From: Zygnema cylindricum
Lineage: Eukaryota; Streptophyta; Zygnematophyceae; Zygnematales; Zygnemataceae
Reading direction: 5' to 3'
Length of the DNA stretch: 64,000 bases
Assembly: GCA_037447655.1 (NCBI GenBank)
Contig: JBBHKE010002698.1
Span: 484,782 to 548,781 of the forward strand
Position 1 is the stretch's first letter. Every line of letters starts with the position of its first letter. Below the pieces are notes generated by a model, which worked only from the letters and a program-made list of their open reading frames with translations, made no database searches and was not told the origin of the DNA. The position numbers and the translations under genes were made by a program. Shown piece after piece: positions 10,951-22,463 of the stretch.

Positions 10951-13405
10951 CTCTAGGGTACCCACCTTCGATAGATCTAGGTTCATCTATTGGGAAGCCA
11001 TGATGAGGGGAGTTTTGTGCAAAAAACGATACTGGGGTATTGTTAGTGGACAAGTGAAACGTCCACCTTCGGGAATTCCACCAGGATTTGGAGGAGTAAG
11101 GTTTCCTCCAGCAACGGCTGCCTCAGCGGAGGAGGCAGATGATGGGGACAACAGTGTTTCCGAAAACGGGAAAGGGAAGGAGACACCCCTCACTCCTATT
11201 GCCACAATACCAGGAGCGGCGACCGTGAAGAACGCGGAGAACGATACTCAAATGTAGAAGGATGTAAACATGGCTGCCAAGAACTTTATTCTCAAGCACC
11301 TCACTCAAGTTTTGGCCACTCCTCATCTTCACATTTACAAGGCTGAGGAGTTGTGGGTGAGTTTGGTGGAGATTTATAGAGGTGGGACTATTCAGGAGCT
11401 CCAGTTGGCTGAGCAAAAGCTAGGGAGTTACACTTACAAAAGAGGAAAGATGTTAGATTAGTGTAATGATCTTTCTTGTTTGTATATGGATATGGAAAGT
11501 GCCGGGTGGACATGTACAATGAAAATGAAAGATAACACTCTTATCATGAAGTTACCAGATGAGGGCGAGAACATAGTGTATCGAGTACAGGAAATGCCTG
11601 ATAGTTGATAGAAATAGAACACAGTGGTCAGGATGATACTTCGACAAGAAAACACAATGGAGATTAGGAGAGGAGGGAAGAGCATTCAAGCTCTAGCAGC
11701 AAGAGGGGACTGATGGTGGAAGGACCCGAAGAAACCTTACAAAGAGGAAAAGGATCATTCTGGGGGACCGAGGCCCCCAAAGGCTCTTTGTCATTTTTGC
11801 AAAAAGTCGGGATACTTCATTGCAGATTGTGTCAAGCTATCCCAGCTGAGGCTCCAAGAGAACCGTTGAGGGGGTTCTTGCGGAGGGAAGAAAAAGGCAC
11901 TTGTGGCTACAAAATTGACAGGAGAAACCGAGGATGAGTCCTCTGAGGAGGATGGGGAGCCTCTTTTGGACGAGAGCCTGGAGGAGAAGGAGATCGCTCG
12001 GAAACAGAAGTGTGCCATTGGAGCGATCCGGGAAGCTCCACATGAAGGATGGATTATCAACTTAGGTGCATCCATGCATATGTGTCGTGATAAAGAACTC
12101 TTCACTAAGCTAAGAAAGATCCCTACTGTAGAAATAGAGTATGGGGATGGGAGAGTGGTTACTACAGATCTAGTGGGATCAGTAAATCTGAAAGTCTTAG
12201 TGGAGGGGAAGACTTATATACTTCCATTCTCAGATGTACTCTACATTCCTCAGCTGAGTAAAAATCAAAATCTTGTCTCTACTTCTGTGCTAGATGAGAA
12301 GGAGTTTGATACCTTCACTTGAAAGGGAGTCTTTACAGCTAAGTATTGGGATGAAGTTTACTTCACGGCAAATAAGGGTAGCCAAGGAATGTTTAGGCTT
12401 AACTTGAGTAATGAAAAAAAAAATGCTTATTATGTTGGTGTTCCTAAGTTGATGATTTGGCATTAGTGGTTGGGGCATGTGCATTTTGATAGGTTGAGGG
12501 AAATGAAAAAGCTTGGGGTAGTAGAAGGCATTCAGTTTGGGGATAATGAAATAATAGATGATTGTAGTGGTTGTGCTCAAGGTAAGGCTCACAGACTTCC
12601 TTTTCTTAAAGGCGCCACATATAGAGGTGAGAATGTGTAAGACTTGGTCCACACAGATATTTGGGGACCTGCAAAAGTACCTTCGGTTGGAGGAAAGAGG
12701 TTTATGATGAAAATAACCGATGACTGGCCTAGATACTCTAGAATCTACTTTCTGAAAACAACGTCTGAAGCATCAACTTACTTCAAAGAATATAAATTGT
12801 AGAGTGGGAAGTTGCATGAAACCCCCATTAAGAGGATTATGAGCGATAATGGGGGGGAATATACCCCTAACCAGTTTGAGGAATATCTAAGAAATGAGAG
12901 AGTGCAGCACCAGAAAAGTGTACCATATAACTCGGAACAAAATGGGGTAGCAGAGAGGTTGAATCGAACACTAAGAGATAGTGCATGCAGTATGTTGGCA
13001 GACAAGAAAATAGGAAAGAGATTTTGGGCAGAAGCAATGAATTGTGCCAACTACATTAAGAATAGAGTCCTTACCTCAGCTATAAAGGGAGTGACACCTT
13101 ATGAGAGATGGGTTGGAAGGAAACCAAATATCTCACACCTTAAAGTATTTGGTAGCCAAGTTTACAGTCTTGACACGGATAAGAAAAACTGGAAACTAGA
13201 TGCTAAGGGAAAACCTGGATACTTTGTGGGATATGATGAGGATGTTAACGGATATAGAGTGTATCACTTAGCAAAGAAAGATATATTTATGGTCAAACAC
13301 TTAGTTGTCATGGATGAATGGAAGTCATTTGACACATTCAAATATACAAAGAAGATAAGAATCAGATTTGAGTTCGACAATGAGGAGAACACGGTCGTTC
13401 CCGAA

Positions 13406-13410
13406 AGGGA
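13406..13410. other. Target-site duplication AGGGA, left copy, for Copia C
   Basis: AGGGA directly before the terminal TG at 13411. The same five bases follow the other end at 20304-20308. Five bases is the usual Copia target duplication. Confidence 0.9.
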
Positions 13411-14361
13411 TGTAATTCTGTGACCTCCATTGGTACACAGAATGTCTAGCTTATGTTAAGCCTCTAGGATGGTATATGCACTTTGACTTTGACAATGAAA
13501 AATTCCCACCTTGGGACGCAAAATCTATGACCGACTACACCCCTATGTAGCTTGGACTCCCCTGAGTCTGCAGCAAAAAGACTCAGACTCACTGAATTTG
13601 CTCACCTGAGCATTAAGTTATGGCTGACCAAAGTTGGTCCATAAATACAGGTGCACTATAGGAGAGAGGCTGAAAACCCAAAAATATTCTAAGTCATAAG
13701 CTACCTCTCTAAACCTATTACTAAGATACTTGACCAATCATATGACTGTAAAGTACAACAAGGTACAAGTACCGGTGTACTTCTTGTACGGCCATAGTAC
13801 GGTATGGCCGGTCCGCTGACGCGTGTCAGTTCCGGAGCCGTAGTTGCTCCTCGCGTAATATCCGCTGTCCAACCATATGTTGCCACATGTCATCCGCCAA
13901 CATCTGGTCCGCAAACCGCCAAACTTCTAGTTCGGCATTCCGGCTCCACTGTGAGCCGTTTGATCAGATCCGAACATTTGATTTCGTCCGTCGAAATTGC
14001 ATGTAGATTCAGATATTTCGTGCGGTCCGATTTCGTGCGAACCAGTATGTCGCGTAATTTGTTTTTAAATGGAATATCCGGTGCCGTATATTTTTAAATA
14101 ACAATTGCGTCATATACGTGCATCGCTCTTCTAAGACCTATTGGATAAGGCGCATGGTTATTCTGTACGGCGGTCATCCAGAGGTCCTTGGATCAATTCC
14201 CACAACTGGCAGACTATGATTTGTAAAAACAATATTAGTGATCTGCCTGTCTCTTTAGCTGCTAGAGGCAACCATGGCTGCTTGCAGGTCCTCCGTGACT
14301 ATGACAAGCATGAGGGCTACAGTAAAGTCACAAGAGAGACTACAAAATACCTTTTTCAACA
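13411..14361 (-). repeat. 3' LTR of Copia C
   Basis: 951 bp, reading on the minus strand from TGTTGAAAAAGG (14361) to GAATTACA (13411). It holds the tRNA-like module on the plus strand (core 14190-14200). Hairpins lie at 13555-13568 (GACTC/GAGTC) and 13535-13550 (CTACA/TGTAG). It borders the polypurine tract just above 14361. Confidence 0.9.
14130..14215 (+). other. tRNA-like module in the 3' LTR of Copia C
   Basis: AGACCTATTGGATAAGGCGC resembles the 5' part and D arm (A box) of plant tRNAs. Then GGATCAATTCC (14190-14200) matches the B-box position. It is antisense to the element. No complete cloverleaf. Confidence 0.7.
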
Positions 14362-15639
14362 CTCCCATTATTTTCTAGTCTATCTTTTCTTTCAGTCCAC
14401 ACTTCTCCCTACAAAATTTTAATTTGGGAGAAGGAACTGGCTTAGTCATCATATCTGCTACCATCTCTCCATCCGGTCTATATTCCAAACTAATTATTTT
14501 ATTCTCAACCTTCTCTCTAGCAAAGCTCAAACGAATATCCATATGTTTTGCTTTAAAGTGATGCTTAGGGTTTGCTGCAATTGCAATCACAGCTTGATTG
14601 TCACAAAATACTTTTTGCACTCCGCTCTTCATATATCCCAATTCTTAAAGCAAAGATTTCACCCACATTAATTCTTTCACAGCAGAACAAGAGGCAATAT
14701 ACCCAGCCTCCATGGTGGACTGAGCAATCACCTTTTGTTGCTTACTGCTCCAACAACAAGCCCCATTCCCAACATACAACACATATCCAAAAGTACACCT
14801 CCTCATCGGAGCATCCCCATAACTGGCATCACTCCAAGTAGTGATGTCAGTGTTATCCCCACCCAGATGCAACCACAAATCTCTTGTTCCTACCAAATAC
14901 CGCATGACCCTTTTGGCCGCTTCCTAATATTTCTTCCTAGGATCATTCAGACTCCTACTTAATACTCCCACAACAGCTGCTATATCAGGAAAAGTACAAT
15001 TTATAAAATAGATCAAACTACCGACAACCTGTCTGTACGGAATAGTTTGCATGAACTTACTTTCCTCAGGTCCTAACTCATTATCTAAGATCAAGATTCC
15101 CTCTTCTGAGCTCCCCTCACTTCCCTTCTTTATGTCCATTGGAGTCGTTCAACTATTTGCTTTATCCATTTTGAAATTTTTCCAGCATATTCCCAATTGA
15201 TTCCTTTTGAGTTAGTCTAATTATCTTCTTTTCTCTATCCTTCTCCATTTGAATTCCCAATATGTACTTTGCCTCCCCCAAATCTTTCATTTCAAAACTA
15301 CTCTTTAGATCTTTTTTCAATCTATTAATTTTCACCATCGTTTTACTCAAAAGAAGCAAATCATCAACATATATGGCAATGAAAATTATACCTTCCTCAT
15401 CCTCAAATAAGTAGATGGAATGATCCGAACTGATTCGGATATATACCAAACTTGTCAAAAACTCGTCCAACTTTTTGTTCCATTGGCGTGGAGCTTGCTT
15501 AAGTCTATAAAGGGACTTTATGAATCCGCACACCTTGCTTTCTTCTCCTTTCTCCACAAATCCTTTCGGTTGTCGCATGAAGATCTCTTCTTCCAATTCT
15601 CCGTGTAAGAAAGCGGTTTTGATGTCCATCTGGTGCACT

Positions 15640-16805
15640 TCCATGTCTTCCGCTGCCGCGAGACTAAGTAGAATCCGGACGGACGGGAATCTAACAACTG
15701 GAGCAAAAGTCTCCTCATAATCGATTCCCTCCTTCTGTGTGAATCCCTTTGCCACTAATCAGGCTTTGTATAGATCAATAGTGTTATCTGGATTGAGCGT
15801 CAACTTAAATACCCACTTGCACCTTATTAGTTTTCTATGCAGAGGACAATCCACCAACTCCCAAGTGTTTGCTTCCATAATGGAAGCCATCTCATCATTA
15901 ATAGCTGTCACCCATCTACCACCTTCCGGACTATAAACTGCTTCTGAGTAAGTCTGGGGTTCGCTCAAATGTGATAGCTTAGTTACCTTGTTGTTCACTT
16001 GTCTCTCTTGAAGTCTCTTGTTGCTTCTTCTTCCTCCTTCAAATTCTGACGCGGGAATCGAGGGTAATCTTGAGTTCTTCTGAACAACTTCACCTTCTCC
16101 ACTATCCGTGGAGTCCATCTCCGGTCGTTCATCGTCCATTTCCCGTATTTCCTCGTTTTCTTCCTCGGTTTGAATCGAAAGATGTGACTCCAAAAGAGGG
16201 TCACTCTCGGTCAGATTTTTTCACACTCTCGGTGCACTTCCATGTCTTCCGCTGCCGCGAGACTAAGTAAAATCCGGACGAAGGGGAATCTAACAACCGG
16301 AGCAAAGGTCTCCTCATAATCGATTCCCTCCTTCTATGTGAACCCCTTTGCCACTAATCTGGCCTTCTATCGCTCGATAGTGTTATCTGGATTGAGCTTT
16401 AACTTAAATACCCACTTGCATCCTATTGGCTTTCTATCCGGAGGACAATCCACCAACTCCCAAGTGTTTGCTTCCATAATGGAAGCCATCTCATCATTAA
16501 TAGCTGTCACCCATCTACTACTTTCCGGACTATTAACCGCATCTGAGTAAGTCTGAGGTTCACTCAAATGTGACAGCTTAGTTACCTTGTTGTTCACTTG
16601 TCTCTCTTGAAGTCTCTTGCTGCTTCTCCTTCCTCCTTCAAACTCCGATGCTGGAATGGAGGGTAATCTTGGGTTTCTCCGAACAACTTCGCCTTCTCCC
16701 CTATTCGTGGAGTCCATCTCCGGACGTTCATCGTCCATTTCCAGTCTTTCTTTGTTTTCTTCCTCGGTTTGAACAGGATGTTGTGACTCCAAGAGAGGAT
16801 CACTC
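15640..16805 (-). repeat. Tandem duplication inside pol of Copia C
   Basis: About 15640-16221 and 16231-16805 encode the same stretch: acidic linker (DDERPEMDS), LPSIPASEFEGGRRS, LSEPQTYS, WVTAINDEMASIMEANTWELVDCP, KWVFKL and the RT start up to AAAEDMEVH. The copies differ at many bases. It duplicates the RT N-terminus and makes a normal polyprotein impossible. Confidence 0.85.
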
Positions 16806-19342
16806 TTCTTCAGTTTTTCTTCTTCCTCTGCACGGTCAGGCTGAACCGGAGTTTGGTTAGTAGAGTTTGCATCTAACTCACTTTCGAATTCAATTCTAAT
16901 TCTGACCGGTTTAGTATACTTAAAGGGATCTATGGATTTTGCTTCATCCATAACTACCAAGTGTTTTACTAGAATTATGTCTTCTCTACCGAGATCATAA
17001 ACTCTATACCCTTTTACGTTCTCATCATACCCAAGTAAGTATCCCGGCTTTCCTCTAGCATCTAACTTCCAATCAGATTTTTCTGTGTTTAAACTAAACA
17101 CTTGACTTCCAAACACCTTTAAGTGTGATATGTTAGGTTTTCTTCCGGTCCATCTTTCATAAGGTGTTTGACCTTTTACAGCTGAGGTAAGGACTCTATT
17201 TTTGAGATAGTTAGCACAATTCATAGCTTCTGCCCAAAAACTTTTCCTTATCTTTTTATCCGTCAACATACTACGGGCACTATCACTTAATGTCCGATTT
17301 AGTCTCTCGGCTACACCATTTTGCTCCGGGTTCTTTGGGACAGTCTTTTGGTGTTGAACCCCTTCCTTTTTCAAGTAATCCTCAAACTCATTAGAAGTGA
17401 ATTCCCCCCCATTGTCACTTCATACTCTCTTTATAGGTGTCTCATGAAGCTTTTCACTCCATGATTTATATTCGTTAAAATAAGCCGAAGCCTCATATTT
17501 GTTTTTCAAGAAATATACTCTAGAGTATCTAGACCAATCATAAGTGATAGTAAGCATAAATCTTTTCCCTCCAACTGATGGCACTTTGGCCGGTCCCCAT
17601 ATGTCAGTGTGAACCAAATCTAAAACCTTTTCACCCTTATATGTTGCGGTTTTTGGAAAAGGCAACCTGTGAGCTTTTCCTAGAGCATTCCCACTACAAT
17701 CATCCAAAGTCTCATCATCTCCAAAATGTATGCCCTCAACTACACCCATTTTCTTCATATCTTTTAATCTATCTAGATGCACATGTCCCAATCTTTTATG
17801 CCACATCATCAAATCACTTACACCAGCATAGTAAACTCCCGTCTTTCCATTACTCAAATTCAGCCTAAACATTCCTTGGCTACCCTTTTCAGCTATGAAG
17901 TACACTTCATTCTCATGCCTAGCAACAAAGACTCCTTTCTTAGTATCAGTCTCAAAACCCTTATCATCTAAGACCGACGTAGAGATAAGATTCTTGTTCA
18001 ACTCTGGGATAAAAAGAACATCAGAGAAAGTGACTATGGATGCCTTTCCATCAACCAAGACTCTCAGATCCACAAATCCCACTAAATTAGTGGTGACTAT
18101 TCTCCCATCCCGATACTCTATCTCTACAGTAGGGATCTTTCTCATTTTGGTAAACAATGGTTTTTCTCTACACATATGCATAGAGGCTCCTGAATTAATA
18201 GTCCATCCTTCTTCAGGAGCTTCTCTTACTCCACCGAAAGCACACTTTTCCCTCCTTGGAATCTCTGGCTCACCTTTCACCTCCAGCTCCTCGTTGAGGA
18301 GAAGTTCTCCATCGTCCTTAATCGGATTCCTCTCCGATGACTTGTGTTGCCACAAATGCCTTCTTTTTCTTTGCGGCTGGTTTTCCGACCTGTTTCTCCT
18401 TCAATCTCAACTCTGACAGTTTAGTACACTCTGCCATGTTATGTCCCGGCTTCTTACAAAAGTGACAAAGAACCTTCAAAGGCCTCGATCCAGACCCTTC
18501 CGATTGATTTCCTCTTCCCCCTCCACCAAAGTTTCCATAAGGTTTCTTGGAATCCTTATCTCCCCAATTAGTTCCTGCAGCCAATGCCTAAACACTCTTT
18601 CCTCCTCTACGAATATCAATTGTGTTTTCCCGAACCAAAATCATTCCCACAACGGAGTTCCAGATCCATCGATGATCAGGCAAGTCTTGAACCCTGTTAA
18701 CAATGTCTTTATAATCATCTGGGAGTTTCATCAACAAAGTATTCACCTTCTCTTTCTCAGTCTCCCTTTTCCCTGCACTCTCTAACTCCATAAATAACCC
18801 GGCCAAGTCATTACAAAAATCTAACATCTTTTCCCCTTTGTACCCATAAGCCTGTACCTTCTGATATGCCTGCTTCTGCTGCTAAATTGTACCACTCTTG
18901 TAAATGTTGACAAGTGCCTCCCACAACTCGTCCGCCCTGTCCACATGAAGATGAGGTGTAGCCACTACCTGGGTGAGACGCCCGAAATTAAAATGAGTCG
19001 CCACGGTATTGTTGAAATCCCAGATTTCACTATCATTAGCCTCGGTTTTCTGAACACTTGCTGCCAAAACCGATCCAATAGGCATCGGTGTAAGTTTCTC
19101 CTTCCCCTTCTCCTTCCCTATGTCCAACACGATGCTCTCTCCAACATCGTTTTCCGCCTCTGCCCCCGTAGATCCTCATGTGAATCGAGATCCTCCAAAC
19201 CCTGGTGGAACTCCCAATTTTGCGGATGGCCGACGCACACGACCACTCACAATGCCCCATAGCCGTTTTTCAACTAGTGCACCCCTTATCATGGTTTCCC
19301 AATAAATGAACCCTGCTCTATTAAAAATGGGCACCCTAGAGG

Positions 19343-19356
19343 GTGGGCCCATAACC
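19343..19356 (-). other. Primer-binding site of Copia C (half-tRNA-iMet type)
   Basis: On the minus strand GGTTATGGGCCCAC follows the LTR end CAGAATCACA. It is identical to the site in B and complementary to the initiator tRNA-Met anticodon arm. It lies within gag codons. Confidence 0.8.
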
Positions 19357-20303
19357 TGTGATTCTGTGACCTCCATTGGTACATAGAATGTCCAGCTTAT
19401 GTGAAGCCTTTAGGATAGTATATGCACATTTGAATTTGACAATGAATAAGTCCCACCCTGGGACGCAAAATCTCTGACCAACAACACCCTTGTGTAGCCT
19501 AAAATCCCCTGAGTCTGCAACAAAAAGAATCACTGAATTTGCTCACCCGAGCATTAAGTTATGGCTGACCAAAGTTGGTCCATAAATACAAGTGCACTCT
19601 GGGAGAGAGGCTGAAAACCCAAAAATATTCTAAGTCCTAAGCTACCTCTCTAAACCTATTACTAAGATACTTGACCAATCATATGACTGTAAAGTACAAG
19701 AAGGTACAAGAACTGGTGTACTTCTTGTACGGCCATAGTACGGCATGGCCGGTCCGCTGACGCTTGTCAATTCTGGAGCCGTAGTTGCTCCTCCCGTAAT
19801 ATCCGTTGTCCAACCATATGTTGCCACGTGTCATCCGCCGACATCTGGTCCGCAAACTGCCAAACTTCTATTTCGGCATTCCGGCTCCACTGTGAGCCGT
19901 TCGATCAGATCCGAACAATTGATTTCGTCCGTCGAAATTGCATGTAGATTCAGATATTTCGTGCGATCGGATTTCGTGAGAAACCGGTATGTCGCGTAAT
20001 TTTTTTTTAAAGGGAAAATCCGGTGCCGTATGTTTTTAAATAACAATTGCGTCATATACGTGCATCGCTCTTCTAAGACCTATTGGATAAGGCGCATGGT
20101 TATTCTGTACGGGGGTCATCCAGAGGTCCTTGGATCAATTCCCACAACTGGCAGACTATGTTTTGTAAAAACAATATTAGTGATCTGCCTGTCTCTTTAG
20201 CTGTTAGAGGCAGGCATGGCTGCTTGCAGGTCCTCAGTGACTACGACAAGTATGAGGGTTGCAGTAAGGTCACAAGAGAGACTACAAAATACATTTTTCA
20301 ACA
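19357..20303 (-). repeat. 5' LTR of Copia C
   Basis: 947 bp, from TGTTGAAAAATG at 20303 to GAATCACA at 19357 on the minus strand. G-box at 19825-19830; hairpin GTCCC/GGGAC at 19450-19464; tRNA-like core at 20132-20142 on the plus strand. The first hairpin (GACTC/GAGTC) has decayed here but is intact in the 3' LTR. The gag ATG at 19376-19374 is inside it. Confidence 0.9.
20070..20155 (+). other. tRNA-like module in the 5' LTR of Copia C
   Basis: Same layout as in the 3' LTR: AGACCTATTGGATAAGGCGC followed by GGATCAATTCC (20132-20142). Confidence 0.7.
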
Positions 20304-20622
20304 AGGGACATGAGTGAAACCGTGAATGCAGATTCAGGCGAGATCCAAGATTTAGGAGACTCATCGGAAACCTCACATACTCCTATGGACTTTGAGGAGA
20401 TAGAAAATGCGGGACAAGAGCTGGCTTCCATGGAGAGGGGAGCCGATGAGACAGTGAGATGAAATCCAAGACTTCCATCCATTCCATCTTTAGAGTTTGA
20501 GGGAGGAAGGAGAAGCAACAAAAGGATACAGAAAAAACAAACGGCTCATAAGGTAATTAAGCTATCTCACCTAGATGAGCCTCAGTCTTACTCGGAGGCG
20601 GTGAATAGTCCAGAGAAGATTT
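20304..20622 (+). pseudogene. Copia B pol, continuation after Copia C (linker before RT)
   Basis: It starts with the AGGGA target duplication and resumes the linker frame of element B. It shows ERGADETVR, then a stop (TGA near 20460), then NPRLPSIPSLEFEGGRRS and KLSHLDEPQSYSEAVNSPEK, closely like the linker of element E (59790-59970). Similarity ends abruptly near 20622, before any RT. RT, RNase H and 3' LTR are missing or lie in the gap. Confidence 0.88.
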
Positions 20623-20875
20623 CTACCTTACCTACCTTCAGAACCTAAAGTAGAGTGACAGAGTAGCCGAGGGGAGAGGTACCTTCGGTCGAGAACAGGG
20701 CGTAAAAGATAGAGGAGTTTCAGGTATCCTCATACACTCCAAAGGCTACTCAGAGGATTTAGAACCTAGAGCGGACTTAGACGTAAGTGCCAAAGTGAGT
20801 ACAGGGAACAACTTTTTACATAAAACATCAGAGAGAACACTGGAATGACGTTGGGAGTATGAACAGCATCAGTGA
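20623..20875. other. Unidentified sequence before the assembly gap
   Basis: No gene seen. The last 75 bases (GGGAACAACTTTTT to GCATCAGTGA) resemble, in reverse complement, the stretch that ends at the other gap (6104-6218). Confidence 0.4.
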
Positions 20876-20885
20876 NNNNNNNNNN
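20876..20885. other. Assembly gap (10 N)
   Basis: Ten N bases between the end of the Copia B remnant and Copia D. The missing 3' end of B and 3' part of D may lie here. Confidence 0.99.
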
Positions 20886-21551
20886 CGTGGGTATTACCGT
20901 CGGGATTTCGAGAATATGTTTTCATATTCATCAGGCAATTTGATGATGAGGGTGTTGACTTTCATCTTCATGGGACCTGTCCACCCGGCACTCTCCATCT
21001 CCATATACAAATAAGAGAGATCATTATGGTAGTCTAATATTTTTCCCCTTTTGTAAGTGTAACCCCCTAACCTTTGCTCGGCCAGCTAAAGCTCCTGAAT
21101 GGTACCAACTATATAGATCTCCACTAAAGTATCCGACAACTCCTCGGCCTTGAGAATGGAAGATGGGAGGTCGCTAGAGCTTGAGTAAGATGCCTCAAAA
21201 TGAAATGCTTGGCAACCATGTTTGTGTCTTCCCACGTTTTAATATCCTTTTCCTCTGTCTTTAGGGCTGCCATTATGGGTGCCGTGGCGATAGGGGTTAG
21301 AGGTGTCTCCTCCCTTTTCTGTTTATCGGACACGTTGCTGACTCGATCGTCTGCCTTCTCTGTTGGGGTAGGTACATCTGCGAAAACCTCACTCTACTAA
21401 ACCCTGTTGGGATTCCCTAAGATGGGCGTTTCTCTTGCCCAATGACAATCCCCCAGTATCGTTTTTCACACAAAGCCCCTACCATGATAGCTCCCAATAA
21501 ATAAACCCATATCCGTTAAAGATGGGCACCCAACAAGGTAGGCCCATAATC
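20886..21551 (-). pseudogene. Copia D, gag 5' part, broken
   Basis: On the minus strand this aligns with gag of B and C: conserved PSRVPIF- and YWGIV-like segments near 21540-21440, ILRHLTQALATSHL near 21200, and the MEMESAGWT region near 21000. It is interrupted by frameshifts and stops. The start codon used in B and C is absent (AGTAGCGG replaces CAATGG). It is cut by the gap. Confidence 0.8.
21537..21551 (-). other. Primer-binding site of Copia D, mutated
   Basis: On the minus strand GATTATGGGCCTACC directly after the LTR end. It differs at two positions from the B and C sites, consistent with decay of the same half-tRNA-iMet site. Confidence 0.65.
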
Positions 21552-22463
21552 TGCAATTTCGTGTCCGCTACTGGACTGTTGAATTCAGGAAGCCTCTAGG
21601 CAGTTTTGACTAACCCACTTTCAACTAAGACCACTGCTAACCAAGCAGGCAAATAGACAATTTGACTACACCCTGTGTAGTCTAGACCCCGTGAGTATAA
21701 CACAAAAAAAATCACAGAAAACGCTTAACCATGAGATTAGATATGAAGTGGCAAAGATGCCAATATATATACGAGCTTATTGGGAGAGAGGCGGCTACCT
21801 CGTCAATCCTCTAAGTCCTAAACCCCTCTCACAACCCCTATCTACTGATGTACGAACCAATCAGAAGACTGTATAGTACAGAAAGGTACTTTGGCCGATG
21901 TCCTTTCTGTATGGCGTGAGTACGACAAGGCCATGGAGTGGACGTCTGTCTCCTTCGGACTTGTACTCATGCTCCTCGGGATTCCAGCTTCCCAATGCTA
22001 TCTTGCCACGTGGCGCTATGTCGTGTCACGCTCGAAAACTGCCAAAGCGGCCATTCCGGGATCTGGGCGATGATGCGTGCCGTCAGATCCTAACTGGCTT
22101 TTAATACTAGCCGTCTTAAACAAATGTCCAGTACATTTGATTCGTGCGAGTATTTGTTCGCACTATATTCCAACTAGTCTCTATGTTTAGAGCTGATGGG
22201 TATGCCTCGCTTTGCCTGTCGGAGGTTCGAGTCTTGTCGGACACTACCTTTTTCTTAGAGAGTGACTTATGTCACTTTTTGGTCCTGCCTATGGAGCTAT
22301 GGAGCTGAGGCAGCCATGGCTCCACCTTCCTCTCTTTCCTTCAGTGACTACAATAAGTATAGAGCCTAGAGGGAGGAGTTGGAGGCACGTTGCCTACGCT
22401 TTCTCTTTTACCTTTAATCTTTTAAGACATAGAAAATACACCCTAAATTTATTGATTTGAACA
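21552..22463 (-). repeat. 5' LTR of Copia D
   Basis: 912 bp, reading on the minus strand from TGTTCAAATCAATAAATTTAG (22463) to GAAATTGCA (21552). G-box at 22007-22012. It has a 7-bp-stem hairpin GACTACA/TGTAGTC (21664-21682) and CTGCT/AGCAG (21634-21648). The tRNA-like module has a nearly perfect B box. It is closest to LTR E. The right flank CATTG (22464-22468) would be the target duplication; the left copy is not visible. Confidence 0.85.
22180..22255 (+). other. tRNA-like module in LTR D
   Basis: TTAGAGCTGATGGGTATGCC resembles an A box and D arm. GGTTCGAGTCT (22224-22234) matches the B-box consensus except for its last base. Confidence 0.75.

Larger units (their letters stand above)
10916..13410 (+). 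pseudogene. Copia B gag-pol, first part (gag to integrase and linker), interrupted by Copia C
   Basis: Gag starts at ATG 10916 in the LTR (MEDTKLQVMGPPSRVP) and continues with stops near 11257 and 11461. A zinc knuckle (CHFCKKSGYFIADC, with the His replaced by Tyr) lies near 11790. The protease motif reads INLGASMHMC near 12055, where an active enzyme would have DSGAS. GAG-pre-integrase and integrase follow, with several stops, for example near 12320, 12466, 12640 and 12801. The reading runs to GAAAGGGA at 13410, where the right LTR end of Copia C begins. The coding continues at 20304. Dead element. Confidence 0.93.
14375..19376 (-). pseudogene. Copia C gag-pol, broken
   Basis: Gag starts at ATG 19376, inside the 5' LTR (MEVTESQVMGPPSRVP). 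A zinc knuckle with correct spacing (CHFCKKPGHNMAEC) lies near 18450. Protease reads INSGASMHMC near 18190, with Asn in place of the catalytic Asp. The pre-integrase zinc site has CSGN instead of CSGC. Integrase lies at about 17700-17000. Then come linker and RT start, a roughly 580-bp tandem repeat of linker plus RT start, the rest of RT with YVDD (15360-15371), and RNase H ending at 14375. Stops or frameshifts occur near 18880, 18590, 17418, 16365, 15760, 15160 and 14920. Confidence 0.94.
13411..20303 (-). mobile_element. Copia C, full-length Ty1/Copia retrotransposon inserted into Copia B
   Basis: The 6893-bp unit has two LTRs (13411-14361 and 19357-20303), primer-binding site, polypurine tract and the complete gag-pol order on the minus strand, flanked by the 5-bp duplication AGGGA. 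Removing it restores the linker frame of element B, which proves the nesting. Both LTRs differ visibly from each other, and the coding region has stops, frameshifts and an internal tandem duplication, so it is not recent and cannot move by itself. Confidence 0.95.
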
